A DNA stretch of 38,395 nucleotides from Fibrobacter sp. (GCA_024398965.1 JAKSIF010000025.1:1-38395); one strand, 5' to 3'. Positions 8,859 through 16,559 are shown, counted from the first letter of the stretch. Translations and numbers: made by a program. The notes: generated by a model from the letters alone, not told the origin.

Positions 8859-9716
8859 TTAAAACCCTGGGCAATTCATTGATTCTGGATGAAATTTAAA
8901 GTTTTCGTTCAAAGAAGAAATACAATTCATATCTTCATCAGACAATGAGAAATCAAAAACACCAACAGACTCTTTTAAGTGTTTAGGATTATAAGTTCTA
9001 AATACCGGAGCAATTCCCTGTTGGATATGCCAACGCAAAACTATCTGTGGGATCGTCTTTTTATATTTTTCGGACAACCTAATCAATGTTTCGTTTTCTG
9101 TAATTTTAGGAATCATCTGCAACAAAGATGTATATGCTTGCACTGTAATATTTTCATTTTTACAGTAATCCATTAAACTCGGAACCGTTCTAAACGGGTG
9201 ATATTCAAATTGAGCAACATGAGGAACAAATCCATTCTGTTTCATCGTTTTCAAATGGCGTTCCAAGACATTAGCAATGCCAATAGCTCTAACTTTTCCT
9301 GTTTTATAAATTCTTTCAAGAATTCGATAATTTTCAACATACACATCAGGAACAGGCCAATGTAAAAGCATCAGATCTATTTCGTCAACACCAAGAGTCT
9401 TCAAAGAAGCATTCACAGCATCTTCTACCCGACCTGACAATTGTTGTCCATTTCCAATTTTAGTAACAATGAAAATATCTTCACGCTTATATTGTGTTTT
9501 TTGAGTTAACCATTTAATGGACTTGCCTAAAAAAGCCTCACTTTTACCGTAATCATGAGATGTATCAAAAGCACGAATACCGCAATCTAAAGAAAGCTTA
9601 ATAATATCCAAAAAAGACTTGGAACTTCTATTTGCGTAATCGCGCAAAAGAGGAATTCCTTGTATAAGATTAGGCATTTTAACGCCATTAGACAATTCTA
9701 TACGACTATCACTCAT
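8859..9716 (-). CDS. Aldo/keto reductase family oxidoreductase
   Basis: A 285-residue NAD(P)H-dependent aldo/keto reductase. The catalytic tetrad is intact: D51 and Y56 in AFDTSHDYGKSE, K86 in VTKIG and H119 in LLHWP. The barrel order (IDLMLLHWP, GIANV, QFEYHP, QAYTSL) follows the family. The substrate is not predictable. In this operon it could reduce a keto-sugar intermediate or the beta-keto group of an ACP- or CoA-bound acyl chain, but either is inference. It overlaps the flippase stop by ATGA and ends 6 bp before the next gene, so it is clearly part of the operon rather than an insertion. Confidence 0.88.
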   Translation of the reverse strand: MSDSRIELSNGVKMPNLIQGIPLLRDYANRSSKSFLDIIKLSLDCGIRAFDTSHDYGKSEAFLGKSIKWLTQKTQYKREDIFIVTKIGNGQQLSGRVEDAVNASLKTLGVDEIDLMLLHWPVPDVYVENYRILERIYKTGKVRAIGIANVLERHLKTMKQNGFVPHVAQFEYHPFRTVPSLMDYCKNENITVQAYTSLLQMIPKITENETLIRLSEKYKKTIPQIVLRWHIQQGIAPVFRTYNPKHLKESVGVFDFSLSDEDMNCISSLNENFKFHPESMNCPGF

Positions 9717-11245
9717 TTTCTCAACTTATTCCGAATTTTTGAAAAAATACTTTGTCTTATATCAGGGCTTATTCCTAAAAACAAAACCATTATTGCAAGA
9801 ATTGAAACTGTAGAAACAGAAGTCAACACAATTCTAAAAATTGACGATGGAATGTTAGATACAATAACCAATCCAACAAATGCCGGCAATAAAGCCAAAC
9901 ATATACATTTCAGATAAACAACACATGTATATCTAAAAATGCTAAAATCAACATCTCTTTTTAAGGAAAGCAATTCTAGATAATTGCATACTACATAAAC
10001 AAACATCATGACAAAGAACATCACATACGCAGGGCATCCCAACCGAAACAAAATGTACGTTCCAGGAATTTGAACAGCAACACTTGTCGATCCAGAAACA
10101 ACATTCATAAATTTAATTTTCCCTGTTGCATGAACCGCAGTGATTACAGGTCTAGCAAAAGCTCGAATTAACATAGACAGCATAAGCAATCGTAAGAAAA
10201 GTACAGCATTCTCCGGAACTTCAACCAACCATAAGGACAATAATTTCGGAGCTTCTAAAAACACCGGTAAAGTCACCATAAATAAAAGATAAAAGCCAAA
10301 TTTAGACCCTTCAAACACAAGATCCATCATATCATTAATACGGCCTTCCGCATATCTTTTCGTAATTTGGGGATTAACTGCAGTCATAAAATTATTCACA
10401 AATTGCTGAATTATATTTTCTACCTGGTAAGCCAATCCTCTTGCTGCATTAATGGTTACTCCAAAAAACATATTTATTAACAAATTGAGTCCTTGAGAAT
10501 TTCCGGTAGCGCAAAAAGATCCTATTAAATCCCATAACGAAAAAGAAGCTATACTCTTATACAACGATTTATCTTTCACGATAGACAATTTCGCTTCTGC
10601 AAAATTTGTACGGCAGTACATTCTATAAAAAATTTGAAGTCCACAACTCCACGCCATAGTTAAGGCTCCATAAGCAATCAACACATCACTAAAAGGCACA
10701 TACATCAAAATAAACAAAAAACAAATTTTCCAGGCAGCTTCTGCGATTCCAACCCATGCATAAATTTTCATTCGTTCATGAGCTATAATTGACGCACCGT
10801 ATGGCACCTGAGTCATAGAGAGCATACAGCTAACAATGGAAAACTGATAAAGCCAATTCGCAGCAGCCACTCTACCCGCAGGTATATTCATCTTATTGTG
10901 CAGAAACCATAATCCCACAGTTTCTGCAAGAATTAGGACTAAGAATGCAATCGCAACATGCATTAAAAATGCTGCATTAAAAGTCTTTTTGAGATTATCA
11001 GCGTCTCCCTTTCCTAAGGCAAATGTCAAAAAGCGGCTAGTTCCCGAAGAAAGAGTACCGTTGATAATGGTAAACATAACAACAATACTTCCCACAGCAT
11101 TGTACAGGCCGTAATCAGAAACACCAAGTACTTGTAAAACTATTCTAGATGAAAAAAGTCCAACGCCCATTACCAACAACATTCGCAAATAAAGGAATGC
11201 CGTATTTTTTACGATTCGTTTGTTAGACGTTTTTACCGATTCCAT
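9713..11245 (-). CDS. Polysaccharide flippase (Wzx/MOP superfamily)
   Basis: A 510-residue polytopic membrane protein of the MOP flippase superfamily, expected to move the undecaprenyl-linked repeat unit across the inner membrane. The N-terminus (KRIVKNTAFLYLRM, then SSRIVLQVLGVSDYGLY around 33-47) is the typical opening of the family, and about 12-14 membrane segments are evident. It pairs functionally with the Wzy-like polymerase at 1712-2920, which together define a Wzx/Wzy-dependent pathway. Its ATG overlaps the preceding stop codon by one base (TAATG). Confidence 0.9.
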   Translation of the reverse strand: MESVKTSNKRIVKNTAFLYLRMLLVMGVGLFSSRIVLQVLGVSDYGLYNAVGSIVVMFTIINGTLSSGTSRFLTFALGKGDADNLKKTFNAAFLMHVAIAFLVLILAETVGLWFLHNKMNIPAGRVAAANWLYQFSIVSCMLSMTQVPYGASIIAHERMKIYAWVGIAEAAWKICFLFILMYVPFSDVLIAYGALTMAWSCGLQIFYRMYCRTNFAEAKLSIVKDKSLYKSIASFSLWDLIGSFCATGNSQGLNLLINMFFGVTINAARGLAYQVENIIQQFVNNFMTAVNPQITKRYAEGRINDMMDLVFEGSKFGFYLLFMVTLPVFLEAPKLLSLWLVEVPENAVLFLRLLMLSMLIRAFARPVITAVHATGKIKFMNVVSGSTSVAVQIPGTYILFRLGCPAYVMFFVMMFVYVVCNYLELLSLKRDVDFSIFRYTCVVYLKCICLALLPAFVGLVIVSNIPSSIFRIVLTSVSTVSILAIMVLFLGISPDIRQSIFSKIRNKLRK

Positions 11246-13059
11246 TACAGTTTCCAGGCAATGTGTTCTTGAACAATCTTAGCAGGGTTTCCTGCAACTA
11301 GACAATGCGCAGGTACATTCTGATTTACAACAGTATTTGCGGCAATTACTGATCCTGCACGAATTTTTACGCCAGGGCAAACATGGACGTTACTGCACAG
11401 CCATACATGGTTTTCAATAAGAACAGGGCGAAGGATTTTGTATCCATCCATAACAATCATGTGAGCATTGGTATCTCGAATATCAACGTCACGACCTGCA
11501 GAAACATGTCCCTTCAACTCTATTTTCTTTCCACAAACTAGAGTGAAATTGATATTAGTACCCAATTCATCAATAAGTAGTTCTGCATTTGAAAAGACCT
11601 CTACATCGGAACCGTACATAATACGGGCAGCTTCATTTACCACCATCTTAGAATTCGGTTCCAGTAAAAGTCTAGTTTCTAACTTGGACGAAAGAACTTT
11701 CTTTGTTCCTAAATCAAAAGGACCATGTAATTCCAAAAGGGCACCCTTCTGGAACTCTATTACCGTATTTGAATGCGGATACAGCAATCCATTATTCAGC
11801 CAATCTGTTTTTACATTCTTGCAAAAAATGTTGTAATACGCAAATTTAAAAAGGTTAACCTTCTTTTTATATGCTGTTTTAAACGGTTTTAAGTACAACT
11901 TTATTTTTCTTTTTAAACTAATTTTTTGCACCTTACCAAAGAATGCGGAATACTTAGGAACAACATCTTCAATTAGGTTCTTATCCAGGTCTTCAAAGAA
12001 AGCATCCCTATCACACTTAGGCGCACTCTGCTTATGCAACAATGCAGGATTTCCTGGAAGAATGTCCTCTATGCAAGATTCTATCCAATTGATTTTAGAC
12101 TTGATTTTTTCAAAGAATTCTAAGCCTCGGGAATTATTTATAATAACGGCAGATGTTCCTGCATTATCATCGAGAGACTTATACTTAGGATTTTTTTCAC
12201 AGCCCCAAAAATCAGCAATGGTTATGTCGGCCATTCTAGGAAAGCCCTTAAACTGGCAATCATAACAAGAAGGGCGGCTTACAATATTCCCATGGTATGC
12301 AGTGCTATAAAGATCATTATCTTTAGCACGGCAATACAGCGATTTGCCGTTTGCAAAATCAAATCGTTTCACTAGGCTTCGCCAGCCTAATTCTTTATCC
12401 TTAAATTTAAAACTCGAAAGTTTGCTACCAGCTTTTCGTTCCCAATAATCCAAGTATTTGGCAAAGAATTTAGGTGACGTAATGCTTTTGCAAATTAAAT
12501 CTATGATAATAAGATTTTCATAATCCTTGCGGAGAAAACTGCGCAAACCGGCCATCTGGCAAGGTGTTCCACATACAAGGACTTTTTCACCTGCATTCAG
12601 CAACTTTTTTACTTCGGTATAGAAACCTCTAGTATCACTTTGCGAATATTTACTTTGACGCAAGCGTACAAGGTCATCTGGATTGTTACTAATAAAATGT
12701 GCCACAGACCAATCTTCACGGTAAATGGCGCCACCAACATAACCACCATCACGATACATCTGCTCTGCTAGAGCAGAAAAAAGGCCACCAGTGGTGCTGC
12801 CAAAACGCGTTTCAATGTTTTTATGCGTTGCAGCAAAACAAACAGGCTTTTCGAATTCATTCTTTTTGAGTTCTTCTGCGTGCAACTGTGGGCAGACTTT
12901 TTCACAAAGTCCACAATTTATACAAGATTGACTATCAACAACAGGATACCAAAAGCCTTCTACATCAGTATTAAGGCTTATAGCCTTTTTAGGACAAACA
13001 TCATAGCAGGCATTACAGCCACAACAATTCTTCTTTTCAGAAATATTGATCATATACAA
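11245..13059 (-). CDS. Ferredoxin/F420-dehydrogenase (FrhB-like) protein fused to a left-handed beta-helix acyltransferase
   Basis: A 604-residue two-part protein. The N-terminal half is a coenzyme F420 hydrogenase/dehydrogenase beta-subunit-like protein: cysteine sets at 12-22 (CCGCNACYDVCP) and 46-56 (CINCGLCEKVCP) for two 4Fe-4S clusters, then the FrhB N- and C-domains at about 80-340, including LVCGTPCQMAGLRSF (161-175) and IADFWGCEK. After a basic linker near 380-415, residues about 430-604 form a hexapeptide-repeat left-handed beta-helix ending in LVAGNPAKIV, as in NodL/WcaF-type O-acyltransferases. The usual short FrhB-like protein stops near residue 400, so this is a real fusion with no frameshift visible. 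The redox reaction is unknown; the second half probably O-acylates a sugar. Confidence 0.85.
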   Translation of the reverse strand: MYMINISEKKNCCGCNACYDVCPKKAISLNTDVEGFWYPVVDSQSCINCGLCEKVCPQLHAEELKKNEFEKPVCFAATHKNIETRFGSTTGGLFSALAEQMYRDGGYVGGAIYREDWSVAHFISNNPDDLVRLRQSKYSQSDTRGFYTEVKKLLNAGEKVLVCGTPCQMAGLRSFLRKDYENLIIIDLICKSITSPKFFAKYLDYWERKAGSKLSSFKFKDKELGWRSLVKRFDFANGKSLYCRAKDNDLYSTAYHGNIVSRPSCYDCQFKGFPRMADITIADFWGCEKNPKYKSLDDNAGTSAVIINNSRGLEFFEKIKSKINWIESCIEDILPGNPALLHKQSAPKCDRDAFFEDLDKNLIEDVVPKYSAFFGKVQKISLKRKIKLYLKPFKTAYKKKVNLFKFAYYNIFCKNVKTDWLNNGLLYPHSNTVIEFQKGALLELHGPFDLGTKKVLSSKLETRLLLEPNSKMVVNEAARIMYGSDVEVFSNAELLIDELGTNINFTLVCGKKIELKGHVSAGRDVDIRDTNAHMIVMDGYKILRPVLIENHVWLCSNVHVCPGVKIRAGSVIAANTVVNQNVPAHCLVAGNPAKIVQEHIAWKL

Positions 13060-13065
13060 AAAACC

Positions 13066-13827
13066 TTAACGTACTGTAAAGCCACCATCCACAACCAAAT
13101 TATGTCCAGTAACCCAACGACTAGCCCCCGAAAGCAAGTAAATACACGCATTACTGATATCAGAACATTGACCAATACCCAAAAGATGTTTTGCCTCAAA
13201 CTGAGCTCTCAATTCAGGGTCCTTCATATAATTTTGATTAGCATTGATTGGAGTTTCTATAACTCCTGGAGACACACAATTGATTCGAATATTTTTCTTA
13301 GAATACTCTACCGCCAATGATCGCACTCCACTAATTAAGGCCCCCTTCGTTAAGGAATAAGAAGACTTACAACTTTCGCCAACAATCCCCATAACAGAAG
13401 AGAAGAATACAATACTAGCTCCATCTTTGTTATAATTTTTCAGTTTGCAAACTTCTTTTGTCAAAAGAATGGCACCAAAAACATTTGCCTTAAAGAATTC
13501 TTCCAAACGTTCAATGCCAACCAATTTCAAAGGTTCTGTATTGCTTATTCCAGCACAATGCAAAACACCATCTAAAGGTCCGACCGTCCCAACAATATTC
13601 TTCACAACATTTGGTAATGATCCAAAGTCAGTCAAATCCTGAGCAACAACCAAATGTCCATCCCCTTCCATCATGGATAGAGTTTCATCCAGGCGTTCCT
13701 GATTGCGAGCAACAAGAACTACCTTGGCTCCCATTTTAGAACAATCAATGGCGCACTGGCGACCAATGCCGCTAGATGCACCTGTTACCAGAATCACTTT
13801 ATTTTCTAGAGAAAAGGGATTGAACAT
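13066..13827 (-). CDS. Short-chain dehydrogenase/reductase (FabG-like)
   Basis: A 253-residue classical SDR. It has the Rossmann motif TGASSGIG (15-22), the HCAG equivalent of NNAG (90-93), the catalytic Ser near 144 (FFSSVMG) and YxxxK at Y157/K161 (YSLTK), and ends in the VDGGFTVR typical of FabG-like proteins. It lies 13 bp after the KAS III gene and 6 bp before the FrhB fusion. That order (ACP, KAS III, SDR) suggests it reduces the 3-ketoacyl-ACP made by its neighbour to a 3-hydroxyacyl-ACP. A sugar-nucleotide keto reductase is an alternative that the sequence alone cannot exclude. Confidence 0.88.
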   Translation of the reverse strand: MFNPFSLENKVILVTGASSGIGRQCAIDCSKMGAKVVLVARNQERLDETLSMMEGDGHLVVAQDLTDFGSLPNVVKNIVGTVGPLDGVLHCAGISNTEPLKLVGIERLEEFFKANVFGAILLTKEVCKLKNYNKDGASIVFFSSVMGIVGESCKSSYSLTKGALISGVRSLAVEYSKKNIRINCVSPGVIETPINANQNYMKDPELRAQFEAKHLLGIGQCSDISNACIYLLSGASRWVTGHNLVVDGGFTVR

Positions 13828-13840
13828 TTAGCTACCCCAC

Positions 13841-14995
13841 TTAGTCTTCTTTCTGTGGTTTTGTAGAGGATTCTTCAGAAGCACCTTCAATCGGAGTATA
13901 ATCACGACGAAGGCTTTCATCACAAGGCAATCCGTTTTCGACTTCAACGATATCGCTAATCTTGGTGTCAACAAAAGGAACCACACCGGATGCCCAAGTC
14001 ATACCAACACCAAAGGCGCTCATCAACAATGTCTTCTTACCTTCAAGCTTTCCCTTCAATTCACTCACAATTGTAAGCGGAACACTAACACTAGAAGTAT
14101 TGCCGAACTTTTCAATAGTGTGCGGAATCTTATCGACATCAAGCTTCATTTTCTTAGCTATATAAGAATTGATAAAGTTGTTTGCCTGATGGAACACAAT
14201 GTAATCCATCTGATCCGCCGTAAGATTCGAAGCGGCAAGCGTGTTCTTGATATCACGTGGAATTTCGCGAATCACGAAATTAAATACGTCACCGCCCTTC
14301 ATGTACCCCTGCTCATCACTACGCATATTGCCATACTCGTCAATAACGCGTTCTTTCAAAGTTTCAGGAGTTGACATGTGGCGATAACCACCAGCCTTAA
14401 TCATAATCAAGTCAGCTCGAGAGCCATCGGAATTTAGCGATAGATAGGCATCACCAAATTTTTCATTCCGTTCAACTAAGGCTGCAACACCAGCATCGCC
14501 AAAAATAAACGCAGAACGTCTATCACGCGGTCCATACACTTTACTTCTTGTTTCACCATCCAGAATCAAAGCCTTTCTGATGGCTCCGGTCTGCATCATG
14601 CTATACACGACAGACATACCATAAAGGAACGCGGAGCAGCCTAAATTAACATCAAAGGCTATGCAAGAATTTTTCAAGCCAAGGCGATGTTGCAAAGTGA
14701 TTGAAGTCGCAGGCATACGATAATCTGCAGTCTGTGAAATAAAGACCAACAAGTCAATTTCATCTCGATCAATATTATTATCGATAATCAACTTCTGCGC
14801 AGCAGCAAAGCAAAGGTCGCTGGAGCATGTATTTTCATCTGCAAAGCGGCGTTCGTAAATGCCTACTTTTTCCACAACTTCCTTAACCATTTCAGGAGGA
14901 AAGTGTTCTGTATATTTTAGATTTTCAATAACATGCTTAGGCACGGCACCTGCCATAGCAGTGATGCCAATACCATTAAACTTCATAACAGCCAT
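13841..14995 (-). CDS. 3-oxoacyl-ACP synthase III family protein (FabH-like)
   Basis: A 384-residue thiolase-fold condensing enzyme. The Cys-His-Asn triad is intact: C120 in DVNLGCSAFLYG, H269 in VFHQANNF and N299 in EKFGNTSSVSVPL. FabH-type enzymes join an acyl-CoA to malonyl-ACP. The protein carries an acidic C-terminal extension of about 40 residues (ending EESSTKPQKED) beyond the usual FabH end, with no function I can name. It is encoded 5 bp after the ACP gene, so it almost certainly works with that dedicated ACP rather than with general fatty-acid synthesis. Confidence 0.9.
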   Translation of the reverse strand: MAVMKFNGIGITAMAGAVPKHVIENLKYTEHFPPEMVKEVVEKVGIYERRFADENTCSSDLCFAAAQKLIIDNNIDRDEIDLLVFISQTADYRMPATSITLQHRLGLKNSCIAFDVNLGCSAFLYGMSVVYSMMQTGAIRKALILDGETRSKVYGPRDRRSAFIFGDAGVAALVERNEKFGDAYLSLNSDGSRADLIMIKAGGYRHMSTPETLKERVIDEYGNMRSDEQGYMKGGDVFNFVIREIPRDIKNTLAASNLTADQMDYIVFHQANNFINSYIAKKMKLDVDKIPHTIEKFGNTSSVSVPLTIVSELKGKLEGKKTLLMSAFGVGMTWASGVVPFVDTKISDIVEVENGLPCDESLRRDYTPIEGASEESSTKPQKED

Positions 14996-15000
14996 TTTAA

Positions 15001-15225
15001 TTATGCCTTCACAAGGTTATAGAGATCTTGAATAGTCTGGCAAGGTTTAATGTGAACATCACCAACCTGCTTCCCAAATTCATCATCAGCCAGTGCAATG
15101 AATTCCATTACAGAAATGGATGACCATTCATCCAAATCACGGAATTCGGTTTCTGGAGTCAAAGAATCAACATCTTCGATTTCCAACATTTCAGCAAACT
15201 TTTCAATAAATTCTTTGATTTCCAT
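15001..15225 (-). CDS. Acyl carrier protein
   Basis: A 74-residue acidic, helical protein of normal ACP size. The phosphopantetheine attachment site is the serine in DEWSSISVMEF, most likely S36 (the position of DSL in AcpP). The preceding W and DE match specialised ACPs of secondary pathways more than primary AcpP. It is the first gene of the operon and has a good ribosome-binding site (AAGGA about 10 bases before the ATG). It is expected to carry the acyl chain condensed by the KAS III gene next to it. A phosphopantetheinyl transferase is not present in the window. Confidence 0.9.
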   Translation of the reverse strand: MEIKEFIEKFAEMLEIEDVDSLTPETEFRDLDEWSSISVMEFIALADDEFGKQVGDVHIKPCQTIQDLYNLVKA

Positions 15226-15316
15226 GGTTCTTTTTTCCTTTTTTTGGTCATCATTGGACGTCCAGGTCTAGTCCGCGCAAAAGGCATGAGACAAAACCGA
15301 GACTACATATTGTGTA

Positions 15317-15346
15317 AAAAATTAGAAAATTACGGAAATGTTACAA
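15317..15346 (-). promoter_or_regulatory. Candidate promoter of the polysaccharide operon
   Basis: On the minus strand TTGTAA (15346-15341) is followed after 16 bases by TAATTTTT (15324-15317), about 90 bases before the ACP start. The spacing equals that of the better promoter before the tRNA gene, and the second box matches TAnnTTTG at all but the last base. Low-confidence motif call in AT-rich DNA. Confidence 0.35.
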
Positions 15347-15360
15347 GGTTTTTATTTTGG

Positions 15361-15378
15361 ACGAAATGCGAATTTCGT
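15361..15378. promoter_or_regulatory. Perfect 7-bp inverted repeat upstream of the operon promoter
   Basis: ACGAAAT-GCGA-ATTTCGT is an exact dyad lying just upstream of the candidate operon promoter. It has no T-tract on either side, so it is not a terminator. A transcription-factor operator is possible; no regulator gene lies beside it. Confidence 0.35.
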
Positions 15379-15430
15379 ACTTTTACACATTTTAATGCGC
15401 ATCTGTACAGTTTGATTATGCTATTCCCGT

Positions 15431-15459
15431 AAAAAAATCCAACCCCATGCGAGGCTGGA
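15431..15459 (-). terminator. Terminator after Rpn tail cassette 1
   Basis: Minus-strand transcripts form a stem between 15438-15446 and 15451-15459, with one G-U pair and one mismatch, followed by seven U (15437-15431). It closely matches the terminator after the second rpn gene (17650-17678). Confidence 0.75.
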
Positions 15460-15491
15460 CTCATCAATTATGCCATGAAAGTTTGTCGGGC

Positions 15492-15665
15492 TCACTTGCC
15501 GGTGAGAGCGGCCAACTGCGCCTCGAGTTCCGCAATTCTGCGATCTCTTTCAGTCAACGCACGGGCTTGCTCATCGATGATCTTCTGGCTGCGTTCGCGC
15601 TCTTTTTCACGTTCATCTTCCCTAGCGAGCTGGATTTCCTGTTCCCATGTCATGTAGCGCTCCAT
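15492..15665 (-). CDS. Stand-alone Rpn C-terminal tail, cassette 1 (putative RpnS-like antitoxin)
   Basis: Encodes 57 residues beginning MERYMTWEQEIQLARED and ending LEAQLAALTGK. It is a charged coiled-coil tail equal in position to residues 219-292 of the Rpn nuclease at 16566-17444, without any nuclease domain. The coding part is identical by eye to cassette 2 except at the 3' end, where it has the LTGK ending of the second rpn gene (17711-18661). A GGAG sequence six bases before the second Met (in GGAGCGCTACATG) is the same ribosome-binding site found inside the full gene, so translation may start at M5. It could be an expressed antitoxin-like peptide, or a pseudogene fragment; the intact frame, promoter and terminator favour expression. 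Confidence 0.6.
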   Translation of the reverse strand: MERYMTWEQEIQLAREDEREKERERSQKIIDEQARALTERDRRIAELEAQLAALTGK

Positions 15666-15725
15666 AGAGGCTTCGCCTCAATTGTGAGTTATGAATTACG
15701 AGTTACGAGATTTTCTGTCAGGTAA

Positions 15726-15754
15726 AATATATTCCAAAGTCAATTAAACGACAA
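15726..15754 (-). promoter_or_regulatory. Candidate promoter of cassette 1
   Basis: Minus strand TTGTCG (15754-15749), 17-base spacer, TATATT (15731-15726); the box extended to TATATTTT also nearly matches TAnnTTTG. It lies about 60 bases before the cassette start and just after the preceding cassette's terminator. Confidence 0.5.
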
Positions 15755-15805
15755 GAGTCTGGGTTTCACCGTATTTACACTACAGGCAACCCCCTCGGAA
15801 CCGTC

Positions 15806-15827
15806 AAAAAAGGTCCCACAGGGGACC
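15806..15827 (-). terminator. Terminator after Rpn tail cassette 2
   Basis: GGTCCC-ACAG-GGGACC is a perfect six-pair stem with a four-base loop (15812-15827), followed on the minus strand by six U (15811-15806). It begins seven bases after the stop codon of cassette 2. Confidence 0.85.
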
Positions 15828-15833
15828 TCGCTT

Positions 15834-16004
15834 TTATTTCTGCATCTTGGCCAACTGAGCCTCGAGTTCCGCAATTCTGCGATCTCTTTCAGTCAACGCA
15901 CGGGCTTGCTCATCGATGATCTTCTGGCTGCGTTCGCGCTCTTTTTCACGTTCATCTTCCCTAGCGAGCTGGATTTCCTGTTCCCATGTCATGTAGCGCT
16001 CCAT
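15834..16004 (-). CDS. Stand-alone Rpn C-terminal tail, cassette 2 (putative RpnS-like antitoxin)
   Basis: Encodes 56 residues, MERYMTWEQEIQ to LEAQLAKMQK. It shares its central segment (DEREKERERSQKIIDEQA) with cassette 1 and its last residues (KMQK) with the full Rpn at 16566-17444. It is 18 residues shorter than that gene's tail, because one block of the KDRALTEK-type coiled-coil repeats is absent and nearby residues differ. The GGAG ribosome-binding site before the second Met is retained. It has its own promoter-like sequence and terminator. The tail variant it encodes matches neither complete rpn gene in the window, so it may derive from, or act on, another Rpn. Confidence 0.6.
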   Translation of the reverse strand: MERYMTWEQEIQLAREDEREKERERSQKIIDEQARALTERDRRIAELEAQLAKMQK

Positions 16005-16064
16005 AGAGGCTTCGCCTCAATTGTGAGTTATGAATTACGAGTTACGAGATTTTCTGTCAGGTAA

Positions 16065-16093
16065 AATATATTCCAAAGTCAATTAAACGACAA
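16065..16093 (-). promoter_or_regulatory. Candidate promoter of cassette 2
   Basis: Second identical copy of TTGTCG (16093-16088), 17 bases, TATATT (16070-16065) on the minus strand. Confidence 0.5.
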
Positions 16094-16144
16094 GAGTCTG
16101 GGTTTCACCGTATTTACACTACAGGCAACCCCCTCGGAACCGTC

Positions 16145-16166
16145 AAAAAAGGTCCCACAGGGGACC
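16145..16166 (-). terminator. Terminator after Rpn tail cassette 3
   Basis: Identical to the terminator at 15806-15827: stem 16151-16156 with 16161-16166, then six U (16150-16145) on the minus strand. Confidence 0.85.
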
Positions 16167-16172
16167 TCGCTT

Positions 16173-16397
16173 TTATTTCTGCATCTTGGCCAACTGAGCC
16201 TCGAGTTCCGCAATTCTGCGATCCTTTTCAGTTAATGCACGATCCTTCTCGGTTAAAGTCTGGGCCTGTTCGGTCAACGCACGGTCCTTCTCCTCGATGA
16301 TCTTCAGGTTGCGTTCGCGCTCTTTTTCGGTAGCTTTCTCGCGTTCATCTTCCCTGGCGAGCTGGATTTCCTGTTCCCATGTCATGTAGCGCTCCAT
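16173..16397 (-). CDS. Stand-alone Rpn C-terminal tail, cassette 3 (putative RpnS-like antitoxin)
   Basis: Encodes 74 residues, MERYMTWEQEIQ to LEAQLAKMQK. From the second Met onward it is identical to residues 223-292 of the complete Rpn next to it. It therefore reproduces exactly the protein that the internal start of that gene would make, but from a separate transcription unit. The tail is a coiled coil with repeated blocks (EKDRALTEQAQ, EKDRALTEKDR). The junction with non-rpn sequence falls within the bases just before GGAGCGCTACATG, so the ribosome-binding site was kept and the codon before Glu changed from CAG to ATG. Confidence 0.65.
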   Translation of the reverse strand: MERYMTWEQEIQLAREDEREKATEKERERNLKIIEEKDRALTEQAQTLTEKDRALTEKDRRIAELEAQLAKMQK

Positions 16398-16457
16398 AGA
16401 GGCTTCGCCTCAATTGTGAGTTATGAATTACGAGTTACGAGATTTTCTGTCAGGTAA

Positions 16458-16486
16458 AATATATTCCAAAGTCAATTAAACGACAA
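16458..16486 (-). promoter_or_regulatory. Candidate promoter of cassette 3
   Basis: Third identical copy of TTGTCG (16486-16481), 17 bases, TATATT (16463-16458) on the minus strand, just downstream of the terminator of the full rpn gene. Confidence 0.5.
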
Positions 16487-16537
16487 GAGTCTGGGTTTCA
16501 CCGTATTTACACTACAGGCAACCCCCTCGGAACCGTC

Positions 16538-16559
16538 AAAAAAGGTCCCACAGGGGACC
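16538..16559 (-). terminator. Terminator after the first rpn gene
   Basis: Same six-pair GGTCCC/GGGACC hairpin (16544-16559) and U-tract (16543-16538) as in the cassettes; it begins seven bases after the stop codon. Confidence 0.85.

Noticed and set aside
15226-15430. JUMPstart/ops element for RfaH upstream of the polysaccharide operon
   Set aside because: The ops core GGCGGTAG is not present on the transcribed strand.
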